Source: Hydractinia symbiolongicarpus (lineage: Eukaryota > Cnidaria > Hydrozoa > Anthoathecata > Hydractiniidae). Taken from it: DNA of 64,000 nucleotides. The notes under the pieces were generated by a model. The model saw only the letters and a list, made by a program, of their open reading frames with translations. It was not told the DNA's origin and made no database searches. Of this stretch, positions 31,367 to 43,429 are shown piece after piece. The stretch's first letter is position 1. Every line of letters begins with the position of its first letter. The translations under genes and the position numbers were made by a program. The stretch is taken from positions 15,001,001 to 15,065,000 of the forward strand of contig NC_079875.1 in NCBI RefSeq assembly GCF_029227915.1, in the 5' to 3' direction.

Positions 31367-33506
31367 CTAAGGCCTTACGCTCTCTGCAAGAAATGTTTGG
31401 ATGTCTTCGATCGTGTGTTTAGTTGAAGTGACCTTCACTGTTTTTATTCGAGATTTTCCACCTCTCTTTATATAAATTTCACTTCTTTTGATTTTCAGTA
31501 CAGACTGTAAGTAGGAGAGTAATTCACTATTCGCTTCACCCTCTTTTGCAGGAGCTGCAATTTGTATTCCAATACGATCAGAAGACAAGTCTAAAGATTA
31601 AATTACATAAGAATAAGTTCTAAAACAATTGAAATATCAAGTTACGCTATCGTCCTATTAAAAGATGCGTTTTTACACATTACTCTCATCCAGCAGAACC
31701 CTAACTCTGACGTTGCCTTAAAATATCTCTAAAACATGGCTTTTTATACAGTTTAAAATTTTCCCATCATTTGTCATAGCCCATTCGATTTCTATACTGT
31801 TATCCAAGAGGGATCTGCGAGGGAATCTAGTGTATTTAATGTTCCCATATAAACTCCTGAAAATGTGAAAGCACAGTAACCGCACAACTAGACAATCGCC
31901 CGGAACACTTTGTTGTTTTTACCGTCTGGTAAAACTCGGCTGAGAATTAAACCAATAACTTTTAGCACTTGTAGCAACAACAGTATCCCATAAGTCTCCT
32001 GTTAAGTATATAAGGTTTGCTTTTAAATCTCTCGCCTGTTTCGCATGAAAAAATCGTGAAGACAGACGCGTTCGTGTTTTACCAAAATCTTTTCCACATT
32101 AAATTCTTAAATACACCTGATCTTCAACAAAGATAGAGAAAACCTTCACAAACAATAACTTGAAACATTACACTTAAGTTTTGCCATACGCGTATTCTAC
32201 CATATGTTACAATATTATTCATCTGCGTAACAGCTAGCAGATGTTTACTATACTAAAATTGTTTTTCGACTTTTTCAATCTTACCACTTGGTTATTCAAA
32301 TTCTGGCTACTGTACATTACACAGTCCTCCCAGCATGTTTTAAAATTCCAAAAATCAACAAGAAAACAACAAATAAACAACCAAGAAGCAACAAATAAAC
32401 AACAAGTAAACAATAAATAAACAACAAGAAAACAACAAATAAAAAACAAATAAACAACAAGCAAATAACAAATAAACAACAAATAAAAAACAAATAAACA
32501 ACAAATAAAACAACAAATAAAAAACAAATAAACAACAAATAAAAACCAAATAAACAACAAGCAAATAACAAATAAACAACAAGTAAACAACTAATAAACA
32601 ACCAAGAAGCTTTAAGAAGTTCAAGAAGTTTTAAGAAAAAACGACCCAAGACGGGAAATAATAAATTATAGATGAGTGGTGATTGTTTACAAAGTTCTGT
32701 ATATGCCGCGTGCATTCTGACAGGAAAGAAAAGAAGGACCACATAAACCAGATTGGCTAGTTACACTTACTTATAGATGTATAGTAATGTAAGGTTAAAA
32801 ATACACTGAAATTGTTTTTATGAACTATCATTTTCTCTCTTTAAGAGTAGACTTTACCAACTTTAGCGTCAGTGTTTCTTTATAATTTTTATTATCTATA
32901 GTCGCGGTCTGTTGTTTATATATCTTGCCTATGAATATGTGTGCGCATGTCCATTGGTTTCGATGCAAAATGAAAACATTACGTTACGCCGCAACTCATC
33001 TATACATCCCGTAGGGAAATACTAAAACAGAAAGAGATCTGTTATTCAATCTTTGAATACAGTAGTCTCTAGGCGTGTCAGATATCCACAAGAACCTACA
33101 GCTACTTACATCTCTACCATTTTTGACTTACAGACAGAAAGTCAGGTAATAGAACATAGACCAGGCCTGTAGAAAATCCAAAGTTATCATTAAAAATGTA
33201 TCCAATTTGCTCTTTTAGGCAAAAATTTTTTCCTAACACGACATTAGCTCACGTGACAGACAACAGGTAATATTGATATAGAAATAAAGGATTTAAAAAA
33301 TAAATATTCAAAAATAATAAAAGTAAACAAATAACCAAACAAACAAACAAACAAACAAACAACAGCTGAGTTTTACCTGCAATTTTGTTTTTCTTTGCCC
33401 CAGGTTTAGCATGCACTCGTAGAAGAATATATCCTTTTTCGTCACAGGAGATACATGATATGCCTTGCGTCAAAAATCTTCTAGTAGTAATTGTTAACCA
33501 TTTCAT
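31367..33506 (-). CDS. UPF0235 / DUF167 family protein (C15orf40-like)
   Basis: Exons on the minus strand: 33506-33377 and 31590-31367. Donor gcag|gtaaaa and acceptor ctttag match in phase 1, giving 117 residues, close to the family length. Motifs: LLRVHAKPGAKKNKI in exon 1 and IQIAAPAKEGEANSELL, LKIKRSEI and GGKSRIKTV in exon 2, which are the hallmarks of the YggU/DUF167 fold. The family's biochemical role is not established. The N-terminus (KWLTITTRRFLTQG) is basic and could be a mitochondrial targeting peptide; that is inference. The 1.79-kb intron contains a large A/C-rich simple repeat. Confidence 0.9.
32355..32612. repeat. A/C-rich simple tandem repeat in UPF0235 intron
   Basis: A long run of 'aacaaataaac' and 'aacaacaaataaa' type units. 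The Leu/Phe/Cys-rich frames seen on the minus strand are products of this repeat, not genes. Confidence 0.9.
33332..33362. repeat. (AAAC)n microsatellite
   Basis: About seven aaac units next to the UPF0235 exon 1 donor. Confidence 0.9.
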
Positions 33507-34559
33507 TCTATAATATAATTAAAGGATAATCTTGATAGTAACATATAAATAAAATAAATAGTTTGATTGTATAATTCAAAAAGTTTCGTCCAGTAGGAGG
33601 AGAGTGAGAAACATTCTCTCCATCACAGCGTTTAAAACTAAAAATGACTGATACGAAGTATTAAAAATATACACAGGAATAATATATAAAGAAATACAAA
33701 AAAAATCAATAGGGAAAATTAATCTGCAAAAATTAAACATGTACACAGAAGCAGGATATTACTCTGAAAACTCACCTGCACTTCTACACTAACATAAAAA
33801 GAAAATATAATACAAAGTTTTACACCACACTAGGAAAAAAAATTTAGAAGATAACAGCATAATAATATTCAAATTTAAACAAAACATTATAATAAAATGG
33901 TGATAACGATTATATTTTAACATCCTTATCATCTTATTAACTGAGTAAAAATATGAGAAGTTGACCAATATCAATTGATCATGATATCACAGCGGCAAGA
34001 CAAAAGTACAAAAAACATTTTTTACTACTTGATATTTTAGCATTTTCCACGATATTCCTGACAGGGATACTTTTTTCCTTCATGTATATCAAATATTTAT
34101 TGTCTCGTTTACCTTTCATGCAGATTTTATTGAGCAATAAAGTAACCAATATAAATATTGAGAAAAAACAAAGTTAAAAAATCACTTAATATTTAAAAAG
34201 CGTTCTATGTAAAAAGCATAGTATACAAATGCATTTATATTCATAAGATATTGGCCAGTGTATTGGTGAGATAGCCAAATTTTACCAACGCCAACAACAT
34301 TGGAAAGCATTTATGATTTTTGTTACACGGTTTAACCCCTTCTTGATGACGAACAACAACACAGTGTTCCAATATCATTTAAAAGTTTAGATCACAAAAA
34401 AATATTTGGCTGTAATGCATTTAATGATACAAAATGTAAGCAAGCAAACATTTTTAACATTCTAAAAACTAAACGTTTCTGAGTACTCAAATTTGTCTTC
34501 GAAAGTGGTACACTGCATAATTTGGCCTTAATTTAGCTTAATTTGATTTAGCCAACGCT
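33507..34559. other. Upstream of UPF0235, nothing recognised
   Basis: Very AT-rich. It presumably contains the UPF0235 promoter, but no motif stands out. Confidence 0.5.
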
Positions 34560-34603
34560 AAATTTGAAAGTACTTAATGGAAGAGTCCATTTAGTCTCTG
34601 AAT

Positions 34604-34815
34604 CCATACATCCATACATCTGTATATCCACATACCTGTATATCCACATATCCATATCTGTACATCCATATGTCTGTATATCCACATATCCGTATCTGTA
34701 CATCCATATATCTGTATATCCACATATCCATATCTGCACATCCATACATCTGTACATCCACAAATCCATATATCTTTAAATCCACATATCCATATATCTG
34801 TATATCCACACAACT
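34604..34815. repeat. 12-bp based minisatellite (atatccacatatcc / tctgtatatcc)
   Basis: Interleaved 'tatatccacata' and 'tccatatctgta' units, also visible as a higher-order period of about 36. The MYRCMDVQIWICGY-type frames are repeat artefacts. Confidence 0.9.
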
Positions 34816-35170
34816 GTTATAACTGTATATTTTTCAATTTTATAACTTCAGTATGAAACTGTTCTTTTTTTCATTCTGGGAGATTAGTAATAAATTCGTT
34901 GTGACCAGAAATAAAGTTGTACAAAGATTTTACCAGCTCCTTCTGTTAGCTTTGTTCTTACTTAGCCAATATCATCTTTCTGTCTGACTATTAGTCCTAA
35001 GTATTGGTACAGAAAGCCTTTCTTCCTGACATTAATTTTACAATGTTTGTTTACATTTTTTTTGCAGGACAAACATCTAACTTTGTTTCAATGCCAGGGA
35101 AAACTGACTGGTAAAGGTCTTTAGATTCACAGCAGTTATCAACAATGAAATACAATGGTATTATTATTAC

Positions 35171-35690
35171 TTATTCTCTGCTTATGTTTTTAAATGATAG
35201 GTTGAATTTCAGCATGACCAACAGTTTTTTCCATCCACATACCCTATACTTTTCATTCATTAAAATAAAGACCTTTCGATTCTCATTTATGCAGTTATCA
35301 TCTTCTTCTCTATATCCTCCAATATTCTTTGCAATTTTAAAAGTGTGATCTGCACTAATGCGAATGGCTGGTACACAATCTTCCACGCCTTTTATGTATA
35401 ACAACCTTCTGTCTCAAAAAATGTCTAAGAATGTGTTTAAAATCTTATCCCTGCCAGAAAAAGAATACATCTCATTTTTATAAAACCCCTCGAGATTAGT
35501 GTCATGACTTTGCTGATGTTCCAAGAAATAAAGTTTACTAATACTCTCCGTTATCTGATTAAAATTGATGCCATGGGTTAGTTGATCAAATACGTAATCA
35601 ACGATGTGATTAGAAAATACTGTGTGATGGTATTTTTTATATGGAATTTTTTTAGTTACTTTGTCATTTAACAGATTCATTATATTAGAA
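35171..35690 (-). pseudogene. DDE-type transposase fragment
   Basis: Two minus-strand frames in the same phase, separated by a single in-frame TGA (35414-35416), form about 160 residues. The downstream part has ISADHTFKIAKNIGGYR followed by VFILMNEKYRVCGW. The D-H-T-F-K motif ahead of a hydrophobic strand resembles the first catalytic Asp of some eukaryotic DDE transposases. After CGWK the frame is lost and no second Asp or Glu is seen. Assignment to a superfamily is not possible by eye. Confidence 0.45.
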
Positions 35691-35717
35691 CTGCATGATA
35701 AAAATGAATTCAGCTCA

Positions 35718-35771
35718 TTTAGTCTCTGAATTATATATATGTACTGAAATATATATAATTTAGAGACTAAA
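35718..35771. repeat. Long AT-rich palindrome
   Basis: 'tttagtctctgaattatata' pairs with 'tatataatttagagactaaa' around a short loop, at the right end of the inverted-repeat element. Confidence 0.8.
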
Positions 35772-35803
35772 TGGACTCTTCCATAAAGTGCTTCCCTAAA
35801 TTT

Positions 35804-38027
35804 GACCTTTAATTAACTTTTTTTATTCACTTATTATTTTTTTTAATTTCAGCAACAGGCAAGATAAAAGTCAAGTTTTAAAAGATAAGATTACTTGATA
35901 GTTAGAAATTTTTAATTTATTGGAATTTATTTTTCGATTTCGATTTTTCACAAGAATGCAAAAGGGCTTGTTAAAAAATTAAAACAAACTTTGTTAACCA
36001 ACTTCTAAAGCTCTATAACACAAGTCCAGCCATCATTTTAATATTTTATACCTCGTGTTTCCTTTAATACAATAATGTACCTTATTTTTTTAAAAAACAG
36101 GCAATAATATATGACTTATTGGTAGATACCAGTATAACTGATTCCAGCAAATATCTATAAACAATGTAAAATTTAGAATTGCTAACTTGGTTGCATGGTT
36201 TCATAACATAACCTTATATTGCTATGGTTGGTATTCATAATAAATGTATATCCTAGGTATAACTTATGAAAATGAATGTTAAACCTTTAATGATGGAGAT
36301 ATTTTTATAGTGACCAAAGAAGTGTATTTATAGTTATATTATTCAGCAAAAACATTTAAATATGATGTTACCGTTACAGTATAATTATATAGTATGCTAT
36401 ATTCAAATTAACCATCTAATAAAACTTAAAGAATCACAGCATAACATAGCTGTGTTATATTTTGAATGCTCATATATATTTTTATGGCTTTTATTCCCTG
36501 GTTACATCTTGTTTTGTGTTTTATTAGAAGGAACAACTTTAACTTTAGCTTTGTTAACAAAACCATGTTTATTTAACGAAGGGTTTATAAAATAGCACGT
36601 CAACGTATAGTTTAATTTTTATCCTGCATACAGCTATATTACAATTTATACAATCAAATTAGGCAGCGGAAACATTGATTCAATTTGATTTCTAACAGCA
36701 TATATAAGCAAGGGCTTTTTGGCGTAAAAACACATGTTCCCTTCATCAATTTTTTATTGTTGTAAAATTATTTGAGGTGGTCTTGGCGCTAAAAAGTTGC
36801 AAATTTTGGCACTTTAGTAGGATGTAATTGGCGCCTTATAGGACTTGTAATTTTCATGAATGTATGAAGATGCTAATCATATAACAAAAAAATGGGATAA
36901 AAAGATAAAAGTTTACGCAATGCTTTTAAAAATGACCGATTAAAGCAATGTCTATTAAGAAAGAAGACAAACATTCAAAAATAAGTAAAAAACACTCACA
37001 AATATTTCCAAAAAAGTTATTAACTGAAAGAGTTTTATGACTGTAACTTGCATGTTTTATAATTTTTCTTCGTTCTGTTGCTACGTCGTATAATTTTTTT
37101 TTCAAAAATAATGAATAATGAACGCATCGCACATTTTAGTTTCGTCGCAACAAATTACCTGCTTTTTTAAAACATGGCAAAATTAGTGTTGTTGTATGCG
37201 AGTTCTATGATTATTCGAAAAAAAAATGGAACAAAAATGAGCACACGCCATCGCACGCCATTGAAAATTATGCCGTGCGAACAACGCACGCCTCAAAATT
37301 ATTAAGAAGTATCATGACGTGCGAAGCTCGCACGCCGGCATTTTTCTTCCTGACAAGGCCTGCGCGCAGAACAAAATAAAATCTTGTAAATCCCCTGCCT
37401 AGTGTACCACAATATAATAGAAAAGTCTTAGATGCAACGTAGAAGAGCGAGCACCTATACCAGAATTTCTATATGGCCTAATGCAAAGACAAGTAGACAG
37501 AGATTTAGAATTCTAGTGATTAAAACTCGACTTTGAAAGGGTATCGACTCTGTTAATGAGTATACGCAGCTCGTTTTTTCTTGCCTTTTGGAAGACGGGC
37601 AAAGGAATGCTTTGCAGCGCTACTTCTATTATCCTTATTAACAAAAAGCCATAGCACAAAAACACATTTTATAATTATTAACAAAATTAATCTTAGTTGC
37701 AATAATTTACTCTTTTTCTTTTTCCCTGAGTAATCGTTTTGCGTCAACATGTTCAGGGGGCCTTTTTTGCCATCCGGGAGATGACGTCAAAATGGGTTTA
37801 ATCTGAAAAAAAATTATCACAAAATGGCGGCTTTTGAGAAGGAATATGCTGTAAACACAAGAAAATGTGGCTTTATATTAGCTTCATTATTTCAAATTTT
37901 ACTTGATAAATGTTAAATTACAAATTCTCAACATAATATAAACAGAATAAGATGAACTTTTTTTGAAGTGGGAGGTAAGCTTAAGTATAATGTCGTCCAT
38001 TTTGTATAACCTGCAACTCTAAACAAT
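35804..38027. other. Intergenic, no gene supported
   Basis: AT-rich. A cluster of CpG-containing palindromes with the theme gtgcgaacaacgcacg / gtgcgaagctcgcacg lies at 37245-37340. A frame at 37553-37750 (minus, 65 codons, one hydrophobic stretch flanked by Lys) is too short to support. Confidence 0.45.
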
Positions 38028-38760
38028 TAGGCCATGGGCCAAGAGACATAAACGTTTAGGTTCGTACCCCAAATCTCAGGGCAAAAGTATCTTGGTTGAT
38101 TTTAATACTTTAAAGGATGTTGATCACGATTTTAAATGTTACCAAGACCCAAAACCCGCAGTTTTCTTTAATTTTTACAAAACATGTTACTTTTTTACTG
38201 TTTTATTGTTCACTTCTAATGCCGCCCTTTTTAAAAATAAAAATCATGCTATACCACTATGACTCAGAGCCTCTAAAAAACATATATATGAAGTCATTTG
38301 ACTTGTTTCCACAAAGTGAGGGGGAGAATTGGTAAGAAGAAAGAATTTCTGAGTTATTTTATCATCGGCAATGTTACCAAAGATTTACAGACTGTGGAAA
38401 GTTAAAAAGAGCTAGTGACAAAAAGAAAAACAGCAAAGAAGCAGGATCTGATCAGGTAAATACCTGCTCTAGAGTTATAGATGGTTATACAATTTTTTCA
38501 CAAGCCAGCTATGGAAGACTAAATATTCTTAAATTCTTTGATTTTCTGTGTGAAAGTTAATGTTTGATGTTAAATTTGTTAAAATAAGCCCTTAATGTCT
38601 TAGGTTTCGGTTATACATTTTTATTTTTATTTGACAAAAGTAGTTCCTTAAGTTTTTTACCTACTGACCTAGAATGATGTTGTGTCAGTCAAACATCTAC
38701 GTTCATCAGTAGTGTTGGTGCAAAGTCTGGTCATGTTTTACCAGCAGTATGTACATATTA

Positions 38761-39798
38761 CAGTACTGTGAAAAGGTTTGTTAACATCGTGTTCGTATAA
38801 CGAGCGTGGTGCACACGAACCACGATAAAATCGTGGTCTTTTTGTATAACAAACATTCAAACATTCTATCGTGGCCACCACGCTAATATTATTATCTCCA
38901 CGAAGGATCGTGTGTCACACGATTATTTTCGCGAGCTCCACGATTTTTATAGCCAATATAATTTAATTTTTTTTTCTTTTTAAAAAAGTCTTTTATGAAA
39001 GTCAATTTGTTTGTTTCAGGTTTTATCAAGCTAAAAAAGCATATTCGTAGTTTTTGCTTGGTGTATACTATTTCGTCATGGACGCGATTGTATTTTTACG
39101 AAATGTCATTTGTCTAGAAAAATTAAATTTGTCTGTGCCGATAGAAATGCTTTTTTAGATCGCATTTTAAAAGTTTAAAAACGAAAAGCGGTGATAGAAA
39201 TGTTTTTTTAGATCGCATTTTAAAAGTTTAAAAAGGAAAAGCGGCGATAGAAATGTTTTTTTTAGATCGCATTTTAAAATTTTAAAAACGCAAAGCGGCG
39301 ATAGAAATGCTCTTTTAGATCGCATTTTAAAAGTTTATAAGCGAAAAGCGGCGATAGAAATGTTTTTTTAGATCACATTTTAAAAGTTTAAAAACGAGAA
39401 GCGGCGATAGAAATGTTTTTTTAGATCGCATTTTAAAAGTTTATAGACGAAAAGCGGCGATAAAAAATGTTTTTTAAGATCACATTTTGATTCACGAACA
39501 ATTAAAATCTATTATGTAGCTAGCTTTATGACAACGAATTAAAACAACAAGTGTTAATTTATATTTTTGCCGTCAGTTTTTGATTTAATTGATAAACTAA
39601 CAGTCTTTGTTGTTTTACAATAGCAGTTATCTATCGTGGAAGCCACGATGTAATATTTAATTTTCGTTCGTGTAGTCCACGAAACATGATCGTGAGGTCC
39701 ACGATTGTTAAAAAAATACGCATCGTGGGCTATCGTGGTTCGTGCGCAACATGAAATAAACTCGAACCACGATGTCAACAAACCTTTTCACAGTACTG
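38761..39798. mobile_element. Mariner-type MITE with internal 53-bp tandem repeats
   Basis: The left TIR (cagtactgtgaaaaggtttg, 38761 on) and right TIR (ending 39798) match over about 31 bases with one or two mismatches and are flanked by TA on both sides, the signature of Tc1/mariner insertion. 1,038 bp, non-coding. Sub-terminal regions are rich in ccacgat/atcgtgg palindromes. Confidence 0.85.
39140..39490. repeat. 53-bp tandem repeat, seven copies
   Basis: 'gatagaaatg' recurs at 39140, 39193, 39246, 39300, 39353, 39406 and (as gataaaaaatg) 39459. Unit: gatagaaatg - poly-T - agatcgcattttaaaagttt - aaaacgaaaagcggc. Confidence 0.9.
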
Positions 39799-40360
39799 TA
39801 TATGCAACAAGGAAACTATTAAAACCGTAAGTGCTTATATTGTTCTAATATGTTCTAATTAAGTCATTTTACATATATGAATGTGATGTTTTGAATAACA
39901 AAAGTGGAATTGTTTTATGTGTATTAAAATAAAACCTGATATTATAGTTTAATGCAACAATTTATTATAGTGGTATACTGTGCAAGCTGGGGAGTGGACA
40001 AGGTATGGTGGCATTGGAAGTAAGATATCATATGCCATGTTACAAAAGCTACCCCAAAATACTTTGGGTTGAAAAAAAGGAAAACATTGATGTATGAAAA
40101 ATCATTCATGAAGTTTTGTGACAAGTAATCAACAAAAAGTTAGTTAATCAAGGAAAAATATATTTTTTAAAACATTTAACAATAGATTTGTGAAAATTGT
40201 TCAGACTGTAGAGCAATTAGATGCTTCCAACTACAAATCAGAGAGATAAAAGGCCCGTATACAACAGAGTTTTCCACATACTGTTTTTCATCAACCAAGT
40301 GTAAGAAATAGTAGTGAGTTAGTATTTTATGAAGTTATGGTTGCTGGAGATTTGAACTTA

Positions 40361-41810
40361 TGGAAACAAATATTCAATCATCTAGTCAAGTTGAAGAAAG
40401 ATGTAGTCAGTTAGAAGTAAATGAAAGTTTTGAAGGTAAGTTCTGCATGGTTTTAAGGTTCAATTCCTTTGCTCCACTTCACGTAATGTCTGGTGACAGT
40501 AATATAGGCATAATGCTGGGTGGCCCATTTCATGTAGAACAATGCATATATATGTAAATAGATGTAATATATACTTTGTTAAAGAAAGCAGTTTTTAAAA
40601 AATCCAGTAGAATTTAGTAACTTAGAATCAGAAAGAAAAAGGTAATATTGTTTAGGGTTGCTAAATGTGCCAAAAATTTGTGGAATTAGAATAAAGTCTT
40701 AAACAGTCTGTTATTAGAAAAGACATGTTCTATACAGGCCTATCAATAAGGGAAGAGCAATTGCTCTTGCTCACCCAAAGGCTCGCCCAATTCTGAGAAA
40801 TGAGAAACTAGCTGAGCCATTAATTGCTCACCCAAATTTAAAAAAAAAATTCTGCCTGAGCAATATTAATTCATCTCACACGGAAATCAATGTCCTCTTT
40901 CTTATTATTTACAGTAAAAAAGAACTGAAATATATAAAAAAGATAAAATAACATAAATAAAAAAGACAATAATAAAATATGCGTTTATAATCTTATTCTA
41001 TTTATTCACATTGCTCACCCAGTTTAAATTATTGTAACCTTGGGGGAGCGATTTATAGCTCTGGTGTTTTTTTCTTATTGATAGGCCTGTCTATACATAA
41101 AATTAAGCTATGGTCAAAGAAAGAAAAAGAAAATATGTTCATAATTAGAAGCTGCTAATTTTTACTAGTATATTTAAAAATACAGTAGAAGTATAGTATA
41201 TAATCATATATACTTTAAGAAGAACTCCTCAGGCTTGTTATGAAGAGTATATAGTTCTTCTTTGGTATAAACATACTGTCTTATTTTTTAACAGAGATCA
41301 TCAATGATCAACGGTGTCAACCTAATATTAAACGTGAGTTGTACTTGGTTGCTCTTAATTTGCGTGAGTTATTGAAAAATGCTCCAAAATTCACTAAAGC
41401 ATGGCCACCTACATCAGAAGAATTCAATATAAATGCTGTAAAAGATTCAATACCACCGTTGGTGTATAACTTTGTTGCATGGGCAACTGGTAAAAGTGAC
41501 CCACCGTGATTACACAATTCTAAAACTGACCAAAGATGAGAATGTTGTAATGGCTATTGCACAAGATTTGATATATCACGAAAGTAATGGACGGAATCCA
41601 ACCCTAAAATCCATGGCACTTGTCATGGGCTGTTCGACAGATTACTGGTAGTGAGCGTCTTATCAGAATTTTAAATGGATTTGGACATTGTGTTTCACAC
41701 TCTTCTGTTCTGAGACATGACACTGCATTAGTTGAACGTATTTTGGACATCTTCCCTTTCAAAGTTAATTCAATTATCAGATTTCATGCATTTTCATGCA
41801 TGATACAATA
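40361..41810 (+). pseudogene. Decayed multi-exon gene inside the 4.6-kb element
   Basis: A possible exon ends at a gtaagt near 40436 (NIQSSSQVEERCSQLEVNESF). The next follows acag at 41293 and encodes ELYLVALNLRELLKNAPKF and IPPLVYNFVAWATG. After a 1-base shift comes AIAQDLIYHESNGRNPTLK, and after another shift (an extra g near 41624) VRQITGSERLIRILNGFGHC and SVLRHDTALVERI. From memory, similar sequences recur as uncharacterised multicopy proteins in cnidarian genomes; that is recollection, not a search result. Function unknown; location within TIRs suggests element-encoded cargo. Confidence 0.45.
40734..41090. mobile_element. Short MITE with AGGCCTATCAATAAG ends
   Basis: Left 'acaggcctatcaataag' and right 'cttattgataggcctgt' are perfect 17-bp inverted copies about 357 bp apart. 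'ctat' flanks both sides (40730-40733 approx. and 41091-41094). The inside repeats 'gctcaccca' several times. A related solo end (cttataggcctgt) occurs at about 56675. Confidence 0.7.
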
Positions 41811-42930
41811 AACTCATTTGTTGTATAAACAATCCGGAATTCAAAATTTTAAGCAATAGCTAAATAATTTTTCAGGAGAAAACAAGTGGTAATTAAAACA
41901 AATTCTGTTAAAATACACAATTCCTCTACATGCCCAATTTGTTTTTCTCTAATGTAAAGACAATCTGCAAAAAATCAAATGTTCTTAAAAGAGTGTAGTG
42001 ACTCGAAAATATAAATACACTTTTAATTTTTAACTCATCTTCCAGGTTGCGATACCGCCAGCTGCTTTTACGGCAAGGGGAAGTAAAAGTGCTGGCAAAA
42101 TATCGATAACACACGATCTGCTTTTTCCATTAGATTATTTTACTTATAATTAAGCTACTTACTGACCTTTTTGTATTTTTCAGTCGATATACATGAAAAT
42201 AATATTAGGTACAAGAAAAAATAATATTAGGTACAAGCAAAAATAAAAAACTGATATAAGGGATGCTGGAGATTTCAGTTCATTGAAAAGTTCTCGATAC
42301 GACCCGATAATTAAATATTTACCTAGTTTTTCAAGGCTATAAAAATTTTGGGTGTATTAATATTTATATTGTGTTAACATGTATTTTTTAATTTTTTAAA
42401 CTATAGCTAGCTATATTACAAAGAAATACTTTAAAAAGCACTTAGCTAACACAATAAAACACAATAACACACGAATAATGTATTTTTGATGCTCAATTTC
42501 TCGAAAACTATGGGGTTACCAGCTTGGTAACATTTATTTTTGAATTCAGTATGTTTAAAATCGCTAATTTATATATAGATACTTTTGTCCCGAGATTTGG
42601 GGTACGAAACCTTTTTTCAGAGCTTTTAAGACAGATTGGCCCACGGCCTAAATATAATATAAAAGAATATAAATGTAGCAACTGCTAGCTACATAAATAG
42701 GTTGGTGTCAATGTAACTATCAGGACAATGAAATTAAAAAAGAAAACTATGTTTAAAAACAAGAACTGTGGCTAACTCTTGACTTCCACAGAGTTTTCCC
42801 GCTTCCTTGCGTCTATAGGCTGCGCGATGTCTGACTAGCACAGTGCCAAGTTAGGTAATTTACAGAACGCGAAAAATATTGCTCAAGATGGTGTAGATAA
42901 CAACACGGGTTGGAACAAACACTATCAAAC

Positions 42931-43291
42931 TAGATAGATAGATAGATAGATAGATGTGCATATTTTACATGGCTAGCCTCACAAATATCAAGAGATATAC
43001 CCTGTCTATTATTTCCAGGAGGGGCCATGGGGTAGATGGAGAGTCCTAGAGTATTTAATGCTCATTTTGAGCTACGCAGACCCAATTAGAGCCCGCGCTC
43101 TACTAGACAACTCCCGGCAACATCCAACGGCCCACACAGTGTGCCATCTTCCCAATTTCCCTCACATGGCTTGGGTTAACCCGGGGCTATGGTAACATTC
43201 ACTCGCCCATGTTGAATCGCCGTCAAGAGGAATCGAACCCTGGTCTCCCGCACAGAGTACGAGAGCTATAACTACTAATCTACGGCGCCAA
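42931..43291 (-). mobile_element. tRNA-derived SINE with (CTAT)n tail
   Basis: On the minus strand the head carries an A-box-like 'tagattagtagttatagctc' and the B-box 'gggttcgattcc' (complement at 43229-43240). A body of about 270 bp follows and the 3' end is the (gata)n run at 42931-42955 of the plus strand. Distinct from the two SINEs near 14 kb. Confidence 0.75.
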
Positions 43292-43429
43292 AAACTAGCC
43301 TTTTACAGGAGTAACATCACCATTGGATTGAACTTAAGGTTTAACGTTTTATATAGACATAGAAAAGCATAGCATACTTACAGTTAAAAACTCAGTAGTA
43401 CCATCTAGGTGGAGAATAGAGCTCTCTTG

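Larger units (their letters stand above)
34560..35803. mobile_element. Inverted-repeat element with DDE-type transposase relic
   Basis: The left arm 34560-34603 (aaatttgaaagtacttaatgg, then aagagtccatttagtctct) and right arm 35758-35803 are inverted copies with a few differences, about 44 bp. A third partial copy near 35714-35730 forms a hairpin with the right arm. Inside are a 200-bp microsatellite and a transposase-like fragment on the minus strand. No target duplication could be fixed. Confidence 0.55.
38028..42652. mobile_element. 4.6-kb TIR element with nested MITEs and a decayed gene
   Basis: The left end (taggccatgggccaa ... ttcgtaccccaaatctcagg ... aaaagtatc, 38028-38091) and the right end (gatacttttgtcccgagattt ... 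ggcccacggccta, 42577-42650) are inverted copies. Two well-matched blocks (about 15 and 35 bp) are separated by 17-25 unmatched bases. 'TA' lies at both outer edges. It contains a TA-flanked MITE (38761-39798), a second short MITE (40735-41090) and a broken gene (40361-41810). No catalytic domain was recognised. Confidence 0.6.

Noticed and set aside
32234-32742. Leu/Phe/Cys-rich membrane-like ORFs
   Set aside because: Produced by the A/C-rich simple repeat in the UPF0235 intron.
34548-34813. Tyr/Asp/Met-rich ORFs in several frames
   Set aside because: Translations of the 12-bp minisatellite.
37553-37750. 65-codon membrane-like ORF on the minus strand
   Set aside because: Too short, with no family resemblance and no splice or promoter support.
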